Source: Diospyros lotus (lineage: Eukaryota; Streptophyta; Magnoliopsida; Ericales; Ebenaceae). Taken from it: a stretch of DNA of 64,000 bases. Each line of letters opens with the position of its first letter. Position 1 is the stretch's first letter. Where the stretch lies: the NCBI RefSeq assembly GCF_014633365.1, contig NC_068340.1:22733879-22797878 (forward strand). Reading direction: 5' to 3'. Both the position numbers and the translations under genes were made by a program. The notes beneath the pieces were generated by a model, which worked only from the letters and a program-made list of their open reading frames with translations, did no database searches and had not been told where the DNA came from. Positions 1-11,900 of this stretch are shown here, piece by piece.

Positions 1-1210
1 TAGTATCTTCATTCTTTTGAGATAGCATTAACTTCCTCACTACACAGGTATATTGCCCATGTCCATAATCTTCTTCATCATCCTCCCCATCAGGCCCGCA
101 ATATACTTCCTCTTCAGCAACATCTTCCTCTTCCTTTTCAACAATGTTAACTGTTTTCCTCCTTGGACAATCACTAGATCGATGCCCAACCTCATTGCAC
201 TTGAAACATTTTAAAAGAATAGGCTTTGCATAAGGATTAGGGGATTTTGGAAGATTAGAAGTAGTACCTCGAATGTTTCCCCCCGTTGTAGCCTTATTAG
301 GGTTGACTGTATGGGGTGGATTGGAGGGTTGCGCTCCTTGAACCGACTTGCCTTTATCAAAAGCTGGTTGTTTATTTTCATTCCCATTATACCGACGATA
401 GGTGTCATTACGAGATCTCTCACTCAACATTAACTCAGCCTTTAAAGCTAAGTTCCTTGCTTCTTGCACACTTAGAACCATCTGAACTCCAATTTTATCA
501 CGAATAGCAGGCTTCAATCCATTCAAGTAACGAGCTGCTTGTTGATTGTCACTTTCTGACAATTGGTTTCTCTCCGCTAATCGTAAAAACTCAGAGGTAT
601 ATTCATTCACACTCTTCATTCCCTGTGCACATCTTTGATAAGCTTCAAACATATATTGTTCATAGTCAGGGGGCAAAAACCTACCTCTTAACAATTGCTT
701 CATTCGTCTCCATGTCTGAACTGGCTGTCGGCCTTCCCTCAATCTCGTTTCTCTTAATCGCTCCCACCAAACAGATGCACCGCCCTTCAACCTGTAAGCC
801 ACTAACTTTACTTGTCGTTCATCTGGGATCTCCATGTATTCGAAAAAACGGTCAACCTCAGTGATCCAATCCAGGAACCCCTCAATATCAAGATCTCCTC
901 TACCACCAGGGTTAGCTATTGCTCGACCAAAATCATCCTCTTCATCGCTATCTTCAATCACTGGTCTTCTAGGATTAACAAGGACATGATTAATAGGTGG
1001 TCTTCCCGCTCCGGCTTGATTCACCCCATTATTCAGGTTCCTGTCATCATCAACTCGTAGTAAGGTGCCCAATTGGTTGCTATGTTGCTCCAATCGCTGC
1101 TGGATAGTACGAGTTACTTCCCGCTGTTCTTCAATTGCTCTCCAAACTGCGGACAACCCCTGATCACCGTCACGAGGCTGGTTGCTACCGTTACCTTCAA
1201 GATTGGCCAT
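1..1210 (-). CDS. Ty3/gypsy Gag polyprotein, 5' part, runs off left edge
   Basis: The minus-strand frame starting with ATG at 1210 (MANLEGNGSN) was checked codon by codon and stays open to the window edge, about 403 codons. The middle holds the retrotransposon gag capsid domain, with a GFLDWITEVDRFFEY-like stretch near 840-880 and the WERLRE region near 750. A CCHC zinc knuckle (CFKCNEVGHRSSDC) is encoded around 155-215, followed by an acidic tail rich in E and D. Gag packages element RNA in virus-like particles. The start lies just inside the primer-binding site and LTR at 1229-1662, as expected. The lack of stops or frameshifts, unlike every other element here, suggests a young, possibly active copy. 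The lineage is probably a chromovirus, judged from knuckle and LTR size; pol should follow off the left edge. Confidence 0.85.
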   Translation of the reverse strand, partial: MANLEGNGSNQPRDGDQGLSAVWRAIEEQREVTRTIQQRLEQHSNQLGTLLRVDDDRNLNNGVNQAGAGRPPINHVLVNPRRPVIEDSDEEDDFGRAIANPGGRGDLDIEGFLDWITEVDRFFEYMEIPDERQVKLVAYRLKGGASVWWERLRETRLREGRQPVQTWRRMKQLLRGRFLPPDYEQYMFEAYQRCAQGMKSVNEYTSEFLRLAERNQLSESDNQQAARYLNGLKPAIRDKIGVQMVLSVQEARNLALKAELMLSERSRNDTYRRYNGNENKQPAFDKGKSVQGAQPSNPPHTVNPNKATTGGNIRGTTSNLPKSPNPYAKPILLKCFKCNEVGHRSSDCPRRKTVNIVEKEEEDVAEEEVYCGPDGEDDEEDYGHGQYTCVVRKLMLSQKNEDT

Positions 1211-1242
1211 CTGATTGGTTGATTAACCGCTCTGATACCACC

Positions 1243-1662
1243 TGACGCAGTGTGTAGCGCGAGTGTGAAGAAAACACACCAAAATAAACACTTGAAAGAG
1301 CAAACTTCAATGGCCGAAGCTTGGCTTTCAAGAAGACGCAAAAACAAGACTGTTTTGCTAAGAAAACCTAAATAGGTTGCTGAAATTTGATTAAGAAAAA
1401 CTTGATTACAAACTCTAGATCCTAGGCATATTTATAGTATTTGGCTAATCCAAATTCATCTAATATTTGGAAAACAAAATCCAACTAGAATCCTAATAGA
1501 AATAAATCTTAATCCAACATGAAGTAGAATCCTAAATCAAGTAGAAATATGAAATTGAATCCTAAATCAAGTAGAATTCTAAAAACTTAAGAAGTATTAA
1601 AATATTGTTCCGGCGTGGTCGAGAGTCAGTTTTGGGCCGGGTCTTGATTGGTGACCGCATCA
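1243..1662 (-). repeat. 5' LTR of gypsy element (420 bp)
   Basis: On the minus strand it starts TGATGCGGTCACC and ends in CGCTACACACTGCGTCA (TG...CA). It aligns over its whole length with the solo LTR at 20336-20781, which defines both ends. The inner end meets the tRNA-Met primer-binding site. Short repeats related to GAAGTAGAATCCTAAATCAA occur in the part read at 1515-1600. Confidence 0.85.
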
Positions 1663-2940
1663 TTCACGAAATATTCCCTTCTCTCTCTTTCTCTCTAGCC
1701 CTCTCCCTATCTGTTCTATTCTCTTCCTCATGGTATTTTTCTCCAGTATGGCTAGATTGAGAACGAAATGCTCGATCTGATCTTGGAAACGATTGTTGAG
1801 AGGGCCTGTTAGGATTTGGATCCTAACAGTTAATCATTAGTTATATAATTTGTTTATCAATTATCGTCAAGTGTATTATCTACTTCTCTATGATACAAAA
1901 ATAGAAACTCTCTACTTCTTTTATGTTGATTTGGAAGCATTGTTATATCATTATGTTGCCATGTTAAATTGTTTGTTTAGGACATGCTCTTCTTCTTGTT
2001 GTTGGTGTACATATTTTATAATATATATTGTTAATTTATTATAGTGATGCGTCCAGCACGGTGCCTTGTTACCGTCCATTACTGACGCCATACTAATTCA
2101 ATACATTGTCTAGTACAATATTGGCAATTATGAGTTAAGCTTCAGCTACAGATATAGAGTTCTCACCTTTAGGGTAGAAGTCACTTTGGATCATCAAGGA
2201 GCATGATTGATGTGGAGGGAAACATCCAAGAAGGAAGTAGGTTGTTCTAAGGACTGTAACTGTGGGATATTCCAAAAGCAAACAGGATTTGGGCTTATCA
2301 GCCCTTGCAAGCCAGGACATGAAACCTTAAATCTCTGATTGGTAATCACCAGGTGTTAGCTATAAAGCACGAACAGGCCTCTAGGGCAGCTGTGCTGGTG
2401 TTAGATGTTGGACATAGACAGCATTGTGGTGGTACGTACTGAACAAGTCCACGTGGCATGTTATTTTTTTTTTAATTTTTTTGAAGGACATGAGAATGGA
2501 GTCTTGGGTGGAAATTGTGAATTTTAAAAGAGAATCCTAACAGTCTAGGGACTTATAAAACAATAAAAAGAGGAAGTAGGGTCATTTCAACTTGCAAAAG
2601 AGAAGGGTTTTGATGTTTGTTAGTGTGACTAGTGGCATCTGATTGTTTTCTGGTATATTTCTAGATGATATGTTGCAGTTATTTATAGCTTCCATTGATT
2701 GCTGATTTTCTTGTAGATGAGCCCATTATCCTCTTTCTTGGGGTATGCCCCTTGGTCTATGCACGTATTTATTAGTTTCAGAATATACATTATCTTGCTT
2801 ATGGAAAAAAAACCCCAGAGAAATCCATTTGAGGAGCTTTTTATTTTTTCTTAGTTTATTCAACTTTGAGGATTTCACTTTTTTTATTCATTTACATCTT
2901 CAGTGAAAGTCACTTACTGAGGCTATTCTGTGTTCTGCAG
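1663..2940. other. Probable intron of the ALG7/GPT gene, no coding exon seen
   Basis: This AT-rich stretch lies between the gypsy LTR and the first visible ALG7/GPT exon. I searched for the upstream coding exon of that gene (expected to end in a sequence like GTPQG-x-x-KV) and did not find it, so it should lie left of the window. A perfect 10-bp inverted repeat with a 4-base loop sits at 1806-1829 (CTGTTAGGAT / ATCCTAACAG). A pyrimidine-rich block is at 1680-1740. The final bases TTCTGCAG (2933-2940) are the splice acceptor. Confidence 0.5.
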
Positions 2941-5900
2941 GCCTGAGTCACTGGGTATTGCTGTTGGAACTGTTTTCTTAGTTTTAGCGATATTGTTTCA
3001 GTATTTTAACTTCACATCAGATTCAAATGTAAGCATTCCAGCTTCATAGTACTTTAGATTGCGTGGTCAAGCCTTCAATTCAATAACTTTAGTTTATGAT
3101 GTTTGGTTTTATGAAGCAATTTTGTTAAAATGCATTTTGACACATGGTGGTCAATTGCTTTTAACATTTGCCTTCTCAAAACTCTTCTTTTCCTGTTCCA
3201 AGATACTCATTTTTCTTTTGACATTTGACTCTATTTTCCCATTCCAATTGATTATATTGTTCTTTTTATTTACCCCCAAGAAAAAATTTATGGAAGTAAA
3301 TATATAGGGGATACTTTGGGATCATTTTAGATTGCTAAAAATGGATTTGTTTGATGTACTACAATATGCATATCAAATGGTAACTTGCTAGAATGATACA
3401 TTTTCTAATAACATTGGCTGGGAAATGAAATATATAGTTTTCTGAGTGTTATTTGGTGCTTTGGGGGATTAGAGGGGATTTATTTATTTGTGGAGCCAAA
3501 AAAGCTGAAAGGTTTGCTGAAGAAATCAATCAGAAAATTTTTGTTTGGAGAGAAGAATCTAAATTTTCTTTGAGATATATTTTAAAATGGAACATAATTG
3601 GTCGACTTCCTGACACTGCTCTTGTATTCTTCATTAAATGAACATGGGGTGATTTCAGATATCAAGGTACTGAATTGGGCTTGCATTTTTTAATATGGTT
3701 CAAGTAAAGTTGTTTCTAGATGCAGTTTTATTTTGTGGCTTGCTAAGGGAGAGGCTTTACACTCCGGATATGGTTAGAATTCAGAAGGAATATTGCAATC
3801 AAGAATCAACTTTGTAATCACCTCTTCTTTTCATGTCCATTTCCCCACAGAATCTGGAGTACCTAGCTAAGGAAAATATGACATTCATTGTTCAAGTCAG
3901 TCCTGTTAGAAAGCACTATTCAGGTGAAGCTACTGGTCAGATTCACAGGAGAAGCTTTAGGTCTAATTTGGGAAACATAGAATGTCTGATGCTGTTTATA
4001 CTGTTTGGAAGGAAAGAAATTCCAGGATGCACTCAAATGTCTGTAAAGATGTTAAGTCCATTGCATCTAATATTGAATTCAGCATCAGAAGGTTAAGAAC
4101 TAGAATGAATGAGGTGAAAAGCGTTCCTAGCACTGATAATATTCAGCACATGCAGCAGGGTTGGAAGATCCCTGAACAGATTTTTGTCAAGCTGGTAGGT
4201 TGAAGTAGGCTGTAGAATTGTATTTTGTATATCAATTGTAGCAGATTATTTCTGCAAAGGATCAGTTACAGGTTGTAACTGATTTGTAACTGTTGATTGG
4301 TTAGCTATATATAAAGCTAACCAACCTGTTTGGAGAATCAATCAAGACTTGAATTCAGTTTCTCATTTCTCTCTGTTTTCTCCCCCCTTTCTCTCTGTTC
4401 TTTCTCCATTTCTTTCTTCTATTCTTCTCTCCCATTTCTATCCTGAAAACCCTAGGTTCAAGACTAGGTCTTGACAATTTTGTAAGAGTCCTATGGTCTG
4501 ATCATTGCTACCGAATTTGCTTTTATGCTATTAGTTTGTGGTAACTTGAACTCCTGGGGTGAGATTTATTATAGAGCTAGTGGTAGTTGCTAAGTGATAC
4601 CAGCTGGTTACAATTTTAGCTCTGTGGTAGATTCTGGTAGGCTTGGTGCTCTGATGTCTGCTTTGTGGAAATGCCTGGCTGTGGCTTTTATGGTTGATGC
4701 TTACATCTCTGGTTTAGTTATTTTTTATTTTTATTATTTTTTCTCCCTTATGCTACTTGTTTTTGTGGTAGAATCCACCTTTGGCTTCTTCATGTTGGGT
4801 CTCATCTGCCCTGGTAGATGATCTTCGTCCATAATTTGATGCCTGGGGTAAGCCTCTTAGGTTATGTCCATGTGTTTTTTCTCTTTATTGTACAAATCTT
4901 TGTTATGTACCTAGGGTTTAGAATGGAATTTAGGAAGGAATTGGGGAAGAGTTAATCAAAACAGAGAGAATTGGAGGGGGGAATTAGACTGAAAGAGAGG
5001 GAAATACAGCAAGAATTGAGGGAGAAATGCAGACAAACAGAGAGAAAGAGAGAGAATCAGAGGGAAGGAGAGAGTTCAGACTTGAGAGAGAAATCAGATT
5101 TCAAATTATCATTCAACTATATACATTCTCTAACTACCTTAGCCTATTTATATAGGCTATCAACTAAAAGCTACAAACATGAATTGCAACCTAGAGTACA
5201 ATATAGAAAATGCATGTAAACTAACTACCTTGGGGATCCTTGGGGTCTTGACAACCTTTTACCCATTGAGAACTAAAAATAGAATAAAACTGATACTGGA
5301 CTGTTGATTGGTTGCTCAATGTGATTTTGGCGAGATTGAAACCCCACTATGAATGAACAAAGTTGATGTAGATGAACAGCCAAATCACCACCTTGGTAGG
5401 CCACGCCAAGGATATAGTTACACTCCAATCCTTAGGAATCCACCACTAGGAAAAAAGAGCAAACAAGAGAAATCTTTCTCTAAAGAAGACTTATTATTTC
5501 ATTCAAATTAATGATAAAAACTACTACATAGCATCCCTACTTATAGAAGGGAATCCTATACTAAAGAGGAAAATAATTATAATATAATGGGAATCCAACT
5601 CCAAATAAGAATAAGAATCGAAAACCAAAAGGAAATAAGAATCCTAAACCAAAAAGGAAAAATAAAATATATTTTTAAGCAATTAGGAATCCTAAACTGT
5701 ATAAAAAACATGAAAAAAAGAAAAGTGGAAGTTGAATTTGGAATGCAACAAAAATGCAATCTCATTTATGTTGAAGAAGTTTTGTTATCTTAATGTAGAT
5801 GCAAGTGGGGGCTAATTTAGCCCTTTTTTTTTTTGCCCTCATTGAGTGTATGTATGTAATGCCAGAGAAAATTACCTTTCGAGGATGTGAGTTTTAATTT

Positions 5901-8900
5901 TGTTACATCCTTAAAAATTTTGCAAAACCTTTGATCCATTTCCTGTGTGTCTAGTTGATAGGTAATTCTCATCCATCTTTTTAGAAATTAAAAAGGTAGC
6001 AGGGCATAGTTGGACTTCAACATAGAACCTTAAGAGGGGTTTTTATGCTTACAAGGAGGCACATATACCCCTATGTGATAAGGTATTCAACCTGTCTCAT
6101 AATGCTTTTCTGTTACTTCTAGGATATGTATTTTCAATATGTTAGAACAATTAATCAAAAAAGAGGTAAAGGCAGACTCAAGAAGACCTTGGGAGAGATT
6201 AAAGTTTGATATGAAATGCATGAGCCTAAATAAAGATATAACAAAAGACAGAAATGCATGGAAGTGAATTCATGTAGCCGACCCCACATAGTGGGATAAA
6301 GGCTGGATATGTTGTTGTTTATGCTAGGAGTATCTATAACTTGATAGTTCATTTTTTCATTCTGGATATGTGGTTAGTTCTTCTGTAAAGTCTTAGCAAT
6401 GGTTGCCTTGGTAATGGTTCATTGGCCTGGTTAAATATTAAAGTATTGTAAGAAGTGTTTTTATGACTTCCACAATTTAAATCTAGTGGTCTATACTCTA
6501 GTGACGTGTACGTAAAGGGGGAATTATTGTAGTAAGTATAAGTGTTGGTAGGATAATTGTAATTGTGAGAAGTGTAGAGATTTGAATGCGGGAAGTGGCA
6601 ACTGTTTTTGGCGCCAACTTCCTGCTAGGGTTGAGTATATAAGCTTGCCCTATTTCATTGCGAAGGCATCGAATACCATTTTAAACTAATTCATACTCAA
6701 TTTCCCTCTCAAATTCTCTCTCCCTCTCATTTCATTCTCAATCCTTCTCCCTTAAGTTTCTCTAATTTCTCTTCCCTCCAACATAATTCCCGCCTAATTC
6801 TCTCTACAAAATGAGAGAACCCCTTGTTGAATCCAAGGGATTCGACAATTGGTATCAGAGCTTCGTTCTTGGCTCCCGAATTCTAACGAATTTGAGCAAT
6901 GGCAGACGACACTCATATGAAGCAAATGAAATTGCAACTCCAACAAGTGACGGCCACGGTGATGGACATGCAAACTCGAGTCGAATCCATGGAGGACTCG
7001 ATTGGAATGGTAGCGTATAGAAGGATGGAGGAGGCATCAAATCAATTGCGCAGGGATATGCGTAATCAGATCAAAGAAGAGATGAGAGAGCAGAGCAATA
7101 TGCTGTGTGATTAGATGCAACAGTTTATGCTCATGTTTTCGAGCCAAGCACAGGTGAGGATGTCTCTAGATTTTCTCAAGTGAGAAAGATCGAATTCGAT
7201 ATTGCCGGGAGTCAACACGGGTCAAAGGGTGGTTGGATCATCGGAGGTGGAGATTGAGCTGGTGGCAATGGGGGACAATGGTGTGGAAATGAGACAGGAG
7301 ATCTAGGTGAATTCAAATCACCACAACTTCCCTGTCCCAAAATTGGAGCTGCCAGTGTTTGATGAGACAAAGTCACGCTGGTGGATTCGACGATGTGAAA
7401 AATTGTTTGGGATACATCAAGTGGCTGATGATCAGAAGATCAATTTGGCAGTGGCCTACTTGAATGATCTAGGGGACTGTGTGGTATCAGGGATGGTCAA
7501 GGGTGAGAGAAGAATGTATTTGGAATGAGTTTGTGAAGGGATTATGTGAGAGGCTCGGAGAAAGGAGATCTATGGATATAGTTGAAGAGTTCAACAAAAT
7601 GAAGCAGACTGGGTCGGTGCAAGAGTATCAGCTCCGGTTCGAGGAGCTAAAATCCTTGATGTTCAGTAGAAATCCATACCTGAATGAAGATTACTTTGTG
7701 TCAAGTTTTATCAGTGGGCTGAGCGAGGAGCTCAAATCCGTAGTGAAGATGACAAGGTGAAGGACAATGTAGGAAGCGGTGGAGAGTGCTTTGCTCCAAG
7801 AGTTAATGTAGAAGCCTTGATGAAGAAGCAGAGGAATTAGGCAAAGGGAAATGGCTTGGGTTTCTCACTGCCCGTGGGAAGGATGCAAGGAAGGGAGATG
7901 TATAGGGCTGGGGCAATGTCAAAGCCACTGGCATTACCACCCCATACTAACACAGGGCAACAAAGGAGAAGGGGAGTCGAATAGAGGAGACCAACGAGGC
8001 TATGCTAGGTGTGGGGATAAGTATTTTCCCGGACACCAATGCAGGAGTCAATTGCTCTTGTTGGAAGGGGGAGAGATGTAGGAAAACGTAGGAGAAGAGG
8101 CCATAGTAGTAGGGGATGATTGGCAAGATGAAGACAATGGTACTATATCCCTCCATGCCATAAAAGGAGTGGCTAGCAACAAGATTATCAAGGTTGAGGG
8201 GAAGGTGCAAGAAGGAACGCTTATGGTCTTAATTGATAGTGGGAGTACCCACAACTTCATTGACGAAGGGGTAGCTAGGAGAATGAATTGTGAGTTATCT
8301 AACACCCAACCTCTATTAGTAACAGTGGCTAACGGAAGCAAGGTGTTAAGTAAATCGGCTTGCCTAGGATTTTGTTGGACAATGCAAGGGTAAACGTTTG
8401 AAGCTGACCCAAGGTTGCTAAAGTTGGGAGGGTGTCAGATAGTTTTGGGGGTTGACTGGATGAAACGGGTAAGTCCTATCAAGTTTGACTTTAATAAGAT
8501 GGAAGTTACATTGGAGAAGGCAGGAGAATTACACTCCAAGGAAATGTGGAAACTGGGTCCTGCAAGTTGATTAAGGGAAAGAGGTTGCACAAGCTGCTCA
8601 AGTGCAAGCTATCTTAGCTGGCTCAATTATTCTCGATTGAGGCCATTGAGGAGACTGAGGAACAAGGGAAACAGGAGGGACAATGCTCAATGGCCACCAA
8701 CAATCCAACCATTACCCTATGGCAGGTACATGAAATGGCTTTCCTTCATGCATTACTTATTGAGTTTAGGGATCTATTTGCAGAACCTAAGGACCTACCC
8801 CCTCAAAGACCATTTGATCATTCTATTCATTTGCAACCAAATGCTGCTCCATTTAATATAAGATCTTATAGATATCCCTAGAAGCTTAAAACTAAAATCA

Positions 8901-11900
8901 AGAAATTAGTAAGAGAAATGCTGGACAATTCCATAATCCGTCCTAGTAGAAGCCCTTTTGCATCCCCTGTCCTTTTAGTTAAGAAAAAGGATGGAACCTG
9001 GTATTTTTGTATCGACTACCGCCAGCTAAATCACACCACCATCAAAGATAAATTCCCCATTCCTATTATTAAAGACCTCTTAGATGAACTAAGCTATGCC
9101 TCCTTATTCTCCAAATTGGACTTGAGATCCGGCTACCATCAAATCCGGACGAACCCAACCGTTATACCCAAAATCGCCTTTAGAACCCACCATGGGCATT
9201 ATGAGGTTATAGTAGTGTCCTTTGGATTAACTAATGCACTAGCAACCTTTCAGGCCCTAATGAACCACATCTTTGAGCCTTATCTTTGAAAATTTGTGCT
9301 AGTGTTTTTCGATAATATATTGATCTACAACCCTACATTTTCTTAGCACCTAGAACATCTTAGGATTGCATTTAGCATCCTTAGACTCAATCGACTATGC
9401 ATTAAACGGTCCAAATGTGACTTTGCTTATAAGCAGGTGTAGTATTTGGGCCATGTGATTTCGTGTGTTGGAGTTAGCACCAACCCCAAGAAGATTTCAG
9501 CTATGGTAGCGTGGCCTAGACTTGAGAATATCAAATCCTTGAGGGGATTTTTGGGGTTGATGGGCTACTATAGGCGTTTTGTGAAAAACTATGGAGTGAT
9601 AAGCAAGCCACTGACAGAATTATTAAAAAGGGATAACTTTAGATGGAATGAAGAGGCAGAAAATGCATTTGGGCAACTAAAGCAAGCTATGTGCGAAGTG
9701 CCTGTGTTGGGGATCCCTGATTTTGGTAAGCTGTTCATTCTAGAGACCGATGCGTGTGGAACTGGAGTAGGGGCTGTGTTATCACAAGAAGGCCGACCCC
9801 TGGCTTTCATGAGTCAAGCCTTAGCCCCAAGACATCAGGGGCTTAGCACATATGATAAGGAGTTATTGGTTGTGCTGATGACAGTGGATAAATGGAGACA
9901 CTATTTAAAGGGGGGACAATTTATAATCAAGACAGAGAATGAAAGTTTTAAGTTCCTCACATAACAAAAGTTACACACTAATTTACAGAAGAAAGGTATG
10001 GCAAAGCTGATGGGATTGAATTTTGTGATTCAGTACAGAAGAGGAAAAGAAAATGTGGCTGTAGACGCTTTATCAAGATGTTATGAGGAGGGAGATTGTG
10101 TAGCCATTATAGCTTTGGTACTAGATTGGTACCAAGAAGTGGCAGCTAGCTATGATAAGGGAACTTGGGCAAGGGAGTTACTGGAGCAGCTCAGTCTGGA
10201 CAGCAATAGCAGGCAAGGGTACACCATTTGCAATGGATTGATGAGATATCGGGGACGATTGGTGATAGGGGATAGTGAGGCTGTAAAGAGAAAAATTCTC
10301 CAAACCATGCACGATTCTCCCTTGGGGGAATACTCAAGTATCCAAAACACTTATTGTATGGTGAAATAGGTGTTTTATTGGCTAAGATTAAAAAAATCAG
10401 TGATGGAGTTCGTACTGCATTGTGATACTTGTAAGAGATGCAAGCATGAGTTAGTGGCTAGACCAGGTCTCCTGCAGCCATTAGGGGTTCCAGATCAAGC
10501 TTGGGCTAACATAACTATGGATTTTGTGGAAGGATTGCTGCGATCAGAGGGGAGAAATTGTGTCCTAGTAGTGGTGGACGACTAACTAAGTACAACCACT
10601 TCCTCAGTTTGTCCCATCCATTCACGGCACAAGAAGTGGCTAGGGTGTTTTTGGACAATGTAGTGATGTTACATGGGGTGCCTCAAACCATCATTTTAGA
10701 CAGGGACAAGGTGTTTACTAGTTTGTTTTGGCAAGATCTACTGAAGTCCTTAGGCTCTAAGCTCCACATGTCCACCGCCTATCACCCGGAGACTGATGGC
10801 TAATCGGAGAGGGTTAACCAATGCCTTGAGACCTATTTGAGGTGCTTCTGCTTTATGCAGTCCAAGGGATGGCATAAATGGTTGTCTTTGGCACAGTGGT
10901 GGTACAATTCCAGCCACCACTGATCCATTGGGATTACACCATTTGAGGCTCTATATGGATACAAACCTTGCTTACTACCATCTATGGGGTAACCAACATC
11001 GGTGGCAACAGTGGATGCCTATCTGCAGCACATGCAAGACATTTTACAAACCCTGAAAACAGAATTGGCCAAGGCTCAAAACAGGATGAAGCAGCTAGCG
11101 AATAAAAGGAATGAGATGACATTTGAGGTAGGAGAAATGGTGTACCTCAAACTCAGTCAGCCTCATCTGAGAACTCTCTCGAGGCAGCCTATCACTAAAC
11201 TAAGCTCCAAGTTCTACGGCCCTTATACCATCACTGCCAAGGTGGGACCAGTAGCCTACAGGCTGCAGCTACTTGATGAAACACACATTCACCCCGTGTT
11301 CCGTGTGTCCTTACTTAGGAGAGCAACTGAGGACCAGACAGCCAGCCAAACCCTCCCCATTCCACTCAGGGAGGAAGAACCGGCAGTGACACCAATAGTT
11401 ATCCTGGACAAGAGAGTGATTTTCCAGCAAGAAGCCCCAATCACCCAAGTACTAGTGCAGTGGTCTTCATTGCACTCAAAACAATAACACTTGGGAATAT
11501 CTACCGGAGTTTCTCTAGCAGTTCCCAAACGCAGCCAGCTTGCTCAGCATTCTTGAGGACAAGAATTAGCTTAAGGGGAGGGGAGTTGTCGTGTACCTAA
11601 AGGGGAATTATTGTAATAAGTATAAATGCTGGTAGGATAATTGTAATTGTGAGAAGTGTAGAGATTTGAATGTGGGAAGTGGCAACCGTTTTTGGTGCCA
11701 ACTTCCCGCTAGAGCTGAGAATATTTCATTGTGAAGGCATCGAATACCATTTTGAACTAATTCATACTCAATTTCCCTCTCAAATTCTCTCTCCCTCTCA
11801 TTTCATTCTCAATCCTTCTCCCTTAGTTTCTCTAATTTCTCTTCTGTCCAACATAATTCCCGCCTAATTCTCTCTACAAAACGAGAGAACCCCTTGCCGA

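Larger units (their letters stand above)
1..1662 (-). mobile_element. Ty3/gypsy retrotransposon, 5' end (LTR, PBS, gag)
   Basis: A minus-strand LTR element is entered from its 5' end. In element orientation the order is LTR (1662 to 1243), a 2-base spacer, a primer-binding site TGGTATCAGAGC complementary to initiator tRNA-Met (1240 to 1229), then gag from 1210. The rest lies left of the window. Its other target-site duplication is therefore not visible. The same family left a solo LTR at 20336-20781. Confidence 0.85.

Noticed and set aside
1229..1240. tRNA-like sequence GCTCTGATACCA
   Set aside because: It is a retrotransposon primer-binding site (complement of the tRNA-Met 3' end), not a tRNA gene; the same applies to 6850, 17321, 21320, 27590 and 33397.
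1808..2541. Solo LTR bounded by TGTTAGGAT and ATCCTAACA
   Set aside because: The flanks (GGGCC and GTCTA) do not match, and no promoter-like layout was seen.
4971..5219. Open frame rich in E, R and K
   Set aside because: It is the reverse reading of the CT-rich leader of the solo LTR at 4901-5253.
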